A DNA stretch of 64,000 nucleotides from Rhodanobacter thiooxydans LCS2. Its GTDB lineage: Bacteria > Pseudomonadota > Gammaproteobacteria > Xanthomonadales > Rhodanobacteraceae. The translations under genes were made by a program, and so were the position numbers. This document shows positions 55,435 to 64,000 of the stretch, piece by piece (position 1 is the stretch's first letter; every line of letters starts with the position of its first letter). The stretch covers positions 147,916 through 211,915 of the forward strand of contig NZ_AJXW01000003.1 in assembly GCF_000264375.1 (NCBI RefSeq), read 5' to 3'. A model generated the notes under the pieces. The model did no database searches. It had not been told where the DNA came from and saw nothing but the letters and a program-made list of their open reading frames with translations.

Positions 55435-55573
55435 GAATGGCACTGACTTATGCTCGTCACCCCCGCGAAAGCGGGGATCCAGCACCCCTGGCAGCCCTGA
55501 AGTCACTGGATTCCCGCTTTCGCAGGAATGACGGAAATTGAGGCTATGCGCTCACAGTAAGTCAGTGCCATTC
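55435..55573. mobile_element. MITE-like element with 16-bp terminal inverted repeats carrying a REP pair
   Basis: The ends GAATGGCACTGACTTA (55435-55450) and TAAGTCAGTGCCATTC (55558-55573) are exact reverse complements. Inside are CCCCGC-GAAA-GCGGGG and CCCGC-TTTC-GCAGGAATGACGG REP-like arms facing each other. There is no coding capacity. It is inserted 3 nt after the CoA transferase stop and before the SCP2 gene. No target duplication could be established. Confidence 0.6.
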
Positions 55574-55612
55574 CCGTCTGCTTCTTTCCATTCCATCAGA
55601 GAGACCGATGCC

Positions 55613-55930
55613 ATGAGCGCACTCGAATTGCTGCACAAGCTGCCCCTCGCGATCAATCTGCAGAGCACCGCCGGTGTCGATCGCACCATCCAGTTCAACA
55701 TCAGCCAGCCGGCCTACGTGGTGATCCGCAACGGCGCGTGCGAAGTGACGGAAGGGAGCGCCGAAAACGCCGACCTCTCGTTGAAGATGTCCGACGACGA
55801 CCTGGTCAGCCTGTTGACCGGCAAGCTTGACGGCATGGCGGCGATGATGACCGGCAAGCTGAAGCTGCAAGGCGACATGGCCTTGGCGGCACAGCTGGGC
55901 CGTTATTTCGACGCCGGCAAATTGCAGTGA
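55613..55930 (+). CDS. SCP2 sterol/lipid carrier domain protein
   Basis: 105 residues, one SCP2 fold. The pattern is typical: hydrophobic FNISQPAYVVIRNG then SAENADLSLKMSDDDLVSLLTGKLDG and MMTGKLKLQGDMALAAQLGRYF. It binds acyl-CoA or sterols. ATG 55613 begins the domain. An upstream in-frame ATG is inside the MITE-like element and is not used. Its place between the racemase-like and ligase genes points to lipid carriage. Confidence 0.88.
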   Translation: MSALELLHKLPLAINLQSTAGVDRTIQFNISQPAYVVIRNGACEVTEGSAENADLSLKMSDDDLVSLLTGKLDGMAAMMTGKLKLQGDMALAAQLGRYFDAGKLQ

Positions 55931-56011
55931 CCGCATAGTGCGCATGCCGATGTGCATCGTGCACAACTCGACCCATCAGTGAACGTTGCACCGCGCGAAG
56001 GGGGAGTCGTG

Positions 56012-57701
56012 ATGGTTGAGGCCAACGCACCGACGTTGCTGCATCAATTCCAGGTGTGGGAACGCGAACGGCCGGATGCCATCTATCTGACCCAGCCTTT
56101 CCCCCGATGGCAGTGTGGTCGATTACAGCTGGGCCGAGGTCGGCCTGCAGGCGCGATGCATGGCGGCGTACCTGCGCTCGCTGCGGCTTCCAGCGGGCAG
56201 CAGCATCGCGATCCTGGGCAAGAACAGCGCGCACTGGATCATCGCCGACCTCGCCATCATGATGGCCGGCCACGTCAGCGTGCCGATGTATCCCACGCTC
56301 GGTGCCGAGACGGCGCGCTACATCCTTGACCACAGCGAAGCGCGGCTGCTGTTCGTCGGCAAACTCGACGGCAGCAGCGACAACTGGCCACAGATTGAGA
56401 AAATGCTTCCGCCGGACCTGCCGTTGCTCGGCCTGCCGATGACTCCGCGCGCCGACATCCCGCAGTGGGACGACCTTGTCGCCCGGCATGCACCGCTGCA
56501 GCCAGTGCATGACGCAATGCCCGAGGAACTGTGCTCCATCATTTACACCTCAGGCAGTACCGGGCAACCGAAAGGGGTGATGCACAACTATCGCAGCATG
56601 ATGGCGCCGGGGCCCGCTTTCACCGAGATGATCGTGATCACCCGCGAGGACCGGCTGCTGTCGTATCTGCCGCTGGCGCATGCCGCCGAGCGCGCCATTG
56701 TGGAGTCCAGCTCGCTGTACGTCGGACTGCACATGTACTTCTGCAACAACATGGACAGCTTCGTGCACGACATCCGGCGCGCGCGACCGACGATCTTCTT
56801 TTCGGTGCCGCGGCTCTGGACCAAGTTCCAGCAGGGCGTCAATGCCAAACTGTCGCCGTCGAAGCAGCGGCGGTTGTTTGCGTTGCCGCTGGTCTCGCGG
56901 CTGGTCAAGCGAAAGATTCTCCGTGGTCTGGGCCTCGATCAGGTGCGCGTTGCCATCACCGGCTCGGCACCACTGGCCGCCGACATCATCGCCTGGTACC
57001 GCCGGCTCGGCCTGACGCTGCTCGAGGGTTACGGCATGAGCGAGAACCTCGCTGTTTCACACAGCTGCCGCCCGGGAGATGGGCGGATCGGCTACGTCGG
57101 CACCTGCCTGCGCGGCGTGCAGGCGCGCATCGCGCCCACCGGCGAAGTGCTGGTCAGAAGTCCGGGCCAGATGATGGGTTACTACAAGCGGCCGGAACTG
57201 ACGGCACAGGTCATGTTGCCCGACGGCTTTTTCTGCACGGGCGATCGCGGTGAGATCGATGCGGATGGACGCTTGCGCATTACCGGTCGGGTCAAGGATC
57301 TGTTCAAGACAGCTCGCGGCAAATATGTCGCGCCGGCACTGATCGAGAACGAGCTCGGCAACCATCCAAAACTGGAAAGCGCCTGCGTTACCGGCCCCGG
57401 GCAGCCGCAGCCGTTCGCGCTGCTGCGCCTCGCGCCGGAAGTGCAGCAGGTCGTGGATGCCGATCCCGGTTTGCGCAATACGCTGGGCGCCGAGCTCGCT
57501 GCGCTGCTGGAGCAAGTCAACGCGAACGTGGAACACCACGAACAGCTCGGTTACGCGGTGGTCGTCAAGGACAGCTGGACCACCGAGAACGGCCTGCTTA
57601 CGCCGACGCTGAAGATCAAGCGCCAGGCGATCGAGGACCGCTATCTGGACAACGCCGGCGCATGGCTCGCGATGGACCAAAAAGTCATCTGGGAAAAGTA
57701 A
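56012..57701 (+). pseudogene. AMP-dependent acyl-CoA synthetase/ligase, interrupted by a 1-base frameshift
   Basis: The N-terminal about 31 codons run in one frame from ATG 56012 (MVEANAPTLLHQFQ, with GGGGAG upstream). After CCCCC at 56101-56105 the protein continues in the next frame, as DGSVVDYSWAEVGLQARC. Removing one C restores a full ligase: SIIYTSGSTGQPKGVMHN (P-loop), TLLEGYGMSENL, FFCTGDRGEIDADGRL and GRVKDLFKTARGKYVAPALIE. The downstream frame could start at GTG 56115 and give a 528-residue, N-truncated enzyme. Sequencing error, slippage or real inactivation cannot be told apart here. Confidence 0.8.
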
Positions 57702-58335
57702 TCGCGCGCTAGTCGCTCTAGCGCCCGGCAGTCATTGGCCGCCTTGCGGCGCCGGGCGATGAAGACGATGTCTACCCCAGGGAACGTGACGAACCAGTCC
57801 TGCCACGTGCGCGGTCCATCCCGTGTGCATCCCTTGGGCGTCGTCGATTCCCTCCACCTCGCTCCATTCTCATTGCGGCCGTTGCGGTGATTTCATCCGG
57901 AATGCCCTTCGGTCGGGCCGTTCCCAGCGCTCAGGCTCGTTGAAGGAGCTGGCCTGGTCGCGGCTGCACGCGTTATCCACGTCGTGACATGGCTTCGGCG
58001 CTGCCCAGTGGGCATGCAGCCACCGTCGTTTGGACGGTTAAACGTGATGACACAAAACGCCGGTGTCCAAGTGGGCAAGGGGGTTTGCACCCCGATAGCC
58101 CTTTTTTTGGGGTCCAAGATACGTCCAAATGGGATTTCATGAGATGGCGGATGTCTCGAAACCCGCGCCCCTCTCGGGTTCGCTAACCACACGCATGTTC
58201 TGGCGCATGAACGGGGTGTGCCTGGTGAGAACGTCTTGGCTCATGCAATGCAAGTCTTGGCGTGGTCGCGCGAAACGGGTAGAACGGTGCCCCTGCGCCT
58301 GGCGCAAAGTTTCGTCCAAAGTCCGGGAGTCTTGC
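57702..58335. other. Gene-free interval between the lipid cluster and pncC
   Basis: 634 nt with no credible gene. GTCCAA-containing repeats occur at about 58066, 58112, 58121, 58314 and 58320, partly matching GTGTCCAA upstream of mutS. TTTGGAC and AAACG arms near 58028-58044 form a small inverted repeat. A CCCTTTTTTTGGGG tract lies at about 58099-58112. It may be a remnant of an integrated element, or regulatory DNA for pncC. Confidence 0.35.
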
Positions 58336-58845
58336 ATGGAGTCCTCGTCCGTTCCTACCGATGCCGAGCTGCAGGCGCTGGCCGGCGAGGTAGCCACCGA
58401 AGTACAGCGCTGCCGGCTGATGCTGGTGACGGCCGAGTCGTGCACCGGCGGCTGGATCGCCAAGACGCTCACCGACCTGCCGGGCAGCTCGGCCTGGTTC
58501 GACGCCGGCGTGGTGACCTACAGCTACGAGGCGAAGGAGGCGTTGCTCGGGGTCAATCCACGCACGCTGGAGCACAGCGGGGCGGTCAGCGAGGAAACCG
58601 CGCTGGAGATGGTGTCCGGCGCACTGGCGCGCTTCGGCGCCGGCGTGGCGGTGGCGGTGACTGGTATCGCCGGACCGTCCGGCGGCACATCGGACAAGCC
58701 GGTGGGTACCGTCTGGATCAGCTGGAAACGCCGCGGCGGCTACGGTCATGCACGGCAGTTCCATTTTCCGGGCGACCGCGAGGCGGTGCGCCGGCAGACC
58801 GTGGCGGCGGCGCTCATCGGCCTGCGCAAAACGCTGACGGAGTGA
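58336..58845 (+). CDS. pncC: Nicotinamide-nucleotide amidohydrolase (CinA C-terminal domain)
   Basis: 169 residues, the stand-alone CinA C-terminal domain. TAESCTGGWIAKTLTDLPGSSAWFDAGVVTYS (about 35-66) holds the active-site Ser. VAVTGIAGPSGGTSDKPVGTVWI is the second signature. It deamidates NMN to NaMN in pyridine nucleotide salvage. ATG 58336 begins MESSSVPTD. The frame is open upstream without homology. It is the first gene of the conserved pncC-recA-recX-alaS-csrA order. Confidence 0.93.
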   Translation: MESSSVPTDAELQALAGEVATEVQRCRLMLVTAESCTGGWIAKTLTDLPGSSAWFDAGVVTYSYEAKEALLGVNPRTLEHSGAVSEETALEMVSGALARFGAGVAVAVTGIAGPSGGTSDKPVGTVWISWKRRGGYGHARQFHFPGDREAVRRQTVAAALIGLRKTLTE

Positions 58846-58869
58846 TGCGTGATCCGCTGCCAGACCTGT

Positions 58870-58899
58870 TTGACCAGTGTGGGATACTGGCCGTACGTC
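58870..58899 (+). promoter_or_regulatory. recA promoter with operator-like palindrome in its spacer
   Basis: TTGACC (58870-58875) and TACGTC (58894-58899), spaced 18 nt, flank CCAGT-GTGGGAT-ACTGG (58874-58890). It lies about 93 nt before recA. The palindrome is not the E. coli CTGT-N8-ACAG box but could be a lineage-specific LexA site. Confidence 0.4.
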
Positions 58900-58991
58900 G
58901 ATTTCCCGTGATCGCACCCCCTGATCGCAGCCCGTGAGATCCGATCCGGGCATCATGCACCCCAATCACAGTCCAACCGGAACACAAGACG

Positions 58992-60029
<1,038 letters not shown>

Positions 60030-60060
60030 GCCGTGTCCGTTGACGGTTTCCTGCGGATGA

Positions 60061-60085
60061 CATGGCCCGGCTTGCCCGGGCCATG
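60061..60085 (+). terminator. Hairpin between recA and recX (attenuator-like)
   Basis: CATGGCCCGG-CTTGC-CCGGGCCATG, a 10-bp perfect stem 31 nt after the recA stop. No strong U tract follows (TCCGTTT), so it may only reduce read-through into recX. Confidence 0.5.
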
Positions 60086-60100
60086 TCCGTTTGCGTGGCC

Positions 60101-60613
60101 ATGAAACGCCTGCTTGGCAAGGGCCACTCCGGCGAAGATCCGTCGGCCAAGCCGAAGCGCAGCGCCTACGACAAGGCGCTGGGCCTGCTGGCGCGCCGCG
60201 AGCATTCGCGCAAGGAACTGAAGACCAAGCTGCGCCAGGGCGGCTACGAAGGCGACGAGGCTACCGCCGCGCTGGACCGGCTCGGCGAGCAGCACTATCA
60301 GGATGACGACCGTTTCGCCGAGGTGTTGCTGCGCAACCGGATCGCCCAGGGCTACGGCCCGCTGCGCCTGCGCGTGGAGCTGAAAAGCCACGGTCTGGCC
60401 GATGCATGCATCCGCGAATTGCTGGACCAAGCGGAGGTCGATTGGGATGCCTCGGCCGCTGCCCAGCTGCGCCGCCGCTACGGCAGCGCGGGCTCGGCGG
60501 GCCCCGCCGAACGCTCGCGCCGGGCGCAATTCCTCTTGCGCCGCGGCTTTGCCGCCGCCACAGTACGGAATGTTACCCACGCCGAAGTGGACGAAGCCGA
60601 CGATATTTCCTGA
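60101..60613 (+). CDS. recX: RecA regulator RecX
   Basis: About 170 residues. Three-helix RecX repeats include [35 protein letters not shown] (about 28-62), [31 protein letters not shown] and [17 protein letters not shown]. It modulates RecA filaments. ATG 60101 is used. In-frame starts at 60062 and 60083 fall in the hairpin. It is 71 nt after recA. Confidence 0.9.
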   Translation: MKRLLGKGHSGEDPSAKPKRSAYDKALGLLARREHSRKELKTKLRQGGYEGDEATAALDRLGEQHYQDDDRFAEVLLRNRIAQGYGPLRLRVELKSHGLADACIRELLDQAEVDWDASAAAQLRRRYGSAGSAGPAERSRRAQFLLRRGFAAATVRNVTHAEVDEADDIS

Positions 60614-60696
60614 AATCCGTCATCCGAGGATGGCGGGTTGAAGGACCGATCGGCCGGGCCGCGGCGTGGCCTTTATCGCCTGCCACCTTGATCCGC

Positions 60697-63324
<2,628 letters not shown>

Positions 63325-63589
63325 TCGCATGCAACCAGATGAACGCGCGCTGGCGGTGATGACGGCGCATTGCGCAGGAGATTCCGGCTCAGTTACTATC
63401 GAATCGGTGTCGGCACGGTCGGTAACGGTGGTGTCGCCAGTCAGGACGCTTAGGAGTGTTTTGGCTGTGAGCCGGGAAGGCGGTAGGGCCTTCGGCGGGT
63501 CAATCGTCGAACTGTGGAAGGCGGGCGCTCAGGGGTGAGGCACCGTCGATCCGCAGGCCTGTGACCAACAGCACTATGGAGTAGCAATC

Positions 63590-63793
63590 ATGTTGATTCT
63601 GACCCGCAGGGTCGGTGAAACCCTGATGATCGGCGACGAGGTGACCGTTACCGTTCTTGGTGTGAAAGGCAACCAGGTGCGCATCGGCATCAATGCACCG
63701 AAAACCGTGGCGGTTCACCGCGAAGAGATCTACCAGCGGATCAAGGGCGAACACGACGCTGGCGGCGTGCCCGGTGAGTCCACCGAGCATTGA
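63590..63793 (+). CDS. csrA: Carbon storage regulator CsrA
   Basis: 67 residues. [34 protein letters not shown] and [10 protein letters not shown] are the CsrA/RsmA signature. A dimeric RNA-binding regulator of GGA-containing leaders. It is preceded by a 265-nt gap without genes and followed by tRNA-Ser. The C-rich-loop RNA at 5970 is not a typical CsrB/RsmY decoy. Confidence 0.97.
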   Translation: MLILTRRVGETLMIGDEVTVTVLGVKGNQVRIGINAPKTVAVHREEIYQRIKGEHDAGGVPGESTEH

Positions 63794-63872
63794 TCCCGCG
63801 AAACTGAGGCTTTACCTCGACCGCGTCCGTCGGTATCCTTGCCGGCTCCGCAGCCATGCGAAGAAAAACCCC

Positions 63873-63965
63873 GGAGAGATGCCCGAGTGGCCGAAGGGGC
63901 TCCCCTGCTAAGGGAGTATAGGGTCAAAAGCCTTATCGAGGGTTCGAATCCCTCTCTCTCCGCCA
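63873..63965 (+). tRNA. tRNA-Ser (GCU anticodon)
   Basis: 93 nt with encoded CCA. The acceptor GGAGAGAT pairs with the 3' CTCTCTCC end, and the discriminator is G. The anticodon stem is CTCCC/GGGAG and the loop is CTGCTAA with anticodon GCT (63907-63909). A long variable arm as in class II tRNAs and T-loop GGTTCGAATCC. It decodes AGC/AGU. Confidence 0.97.
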
Positions 63966-63968
63966 GAT

Positions 63969-64000
63969 ACGCAAAGCGCCCCGCAAGGGGCGTTTTGCGT
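63969..64000 (+). terminator. Terminator of tRNA-Ser
   Basis: ACGCAAAGCGCCCC-GCAA-GGGGCGTTTTGCGT, a 14-bp stem with one mismatch that includes TTTT. It runs to the window edge, so the U tract may continue outside. Confidence 0.75.

Noticed and set aside
63325..63589. Gene or RNA upstream of csrA
   Set aside because: No frame or stable hairpin stands out. Probably the csrA leader and promoter, but no convincing -35/-10 pair was found.

Overview
The window is a GC-rich chromosome segment (about two thirds G+C by eye) from a gammaproteobacterium of the order Xanthomonadales. Rhodanobacteraceae (Rhodanobacter/Dyella-like) is the best guess from protein style and from the right-hand order pncC-recA-recX-alaS-csrA-tRNA-Ser(GCU). 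No sequence search could be run, so the genus is inference.

Layout. 0-24 kb is mostly housekeeping and envelope genes: an NAD(P) dehydrogenase, a PhzF-like isomerase, rhomboid, a Lys/Ala-rich histone-like protein, two lipoproteins, a cytochrome c fusion, pncB, the methionine ABC transporter metN-metI-metQ, glutathione peroxidase, slyD, phospholipase A (pldA), a YcaQ/AlkZ-like protein, two nearly identical cold-shock genes, an Old Yellow Enzyme, pirin, tcdA, an acetoacetyl-CoA reductase and gluQ. Just upstream of pncB is a compact run of four hairpins ending in an intrinsic terminator. Two of its hairpins carry exactly the same C-rich loop, which looks like an anti-Shine-Dalgarno small RNA of the sX13 style. 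24-27 kb carries htpX, a perfect REP doublet and htpG.

About 27.0-37.2 kb is accessory. It begins with a lower-GC OLD-family ATPase/TOPRIM nuclease gene and a membrane-anchored Mrr-type endonuclease, followed by a degenerate ~21-bp repeat tract and three small envelope genes. It ends in a four-gene plus-strand cassette: a TIR-TM-TPR protein, a 131-residue beta-rich protein, a 51-residue disordered peptide, and a SLOG-like/four-TM protein. The two small proteins end in nearly the same ten residues. TIR domains often make or consume NAD-derived nucleotides, and SLOG domains can bind such nucleotides. The cassette is therefore the best candidate here for a little-described nucleotide-signalling conflict system with a membrane effector.

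37.2-41.3 kb is a thiamine-linked locus on the minus strand: a TPP riboswitch followed by a TonB-dependent receptor and a PnuC/PnuT permease, with an APH-fold kinase gene upstream. 41.4-48.5 kb has an AEC permease, two paralogous receiver proteins flanking hslR, catalase (with an OxyR-like site) and mutS. 48.9-57.7 kb is a fatty-acid/CoA catabolism cluster: a divergent TetR regulator with two operator-like palindromes, acyl-CoA dehydrogenase, thiolase, a FadB/FadJ-like multifunctional enzyme, a CaiB/racemase-like enzyme, SCP2, and an AMP-dependent ligase broken by a one-base insertion in a C run. A 139-bp MITE-like element interrupts the cluster. The window closes with pncC-recA-recX-alaS-csrA and tRNA-Ser(GCU).

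Most long antisense reading frames are GC-bias shadows and were left out.
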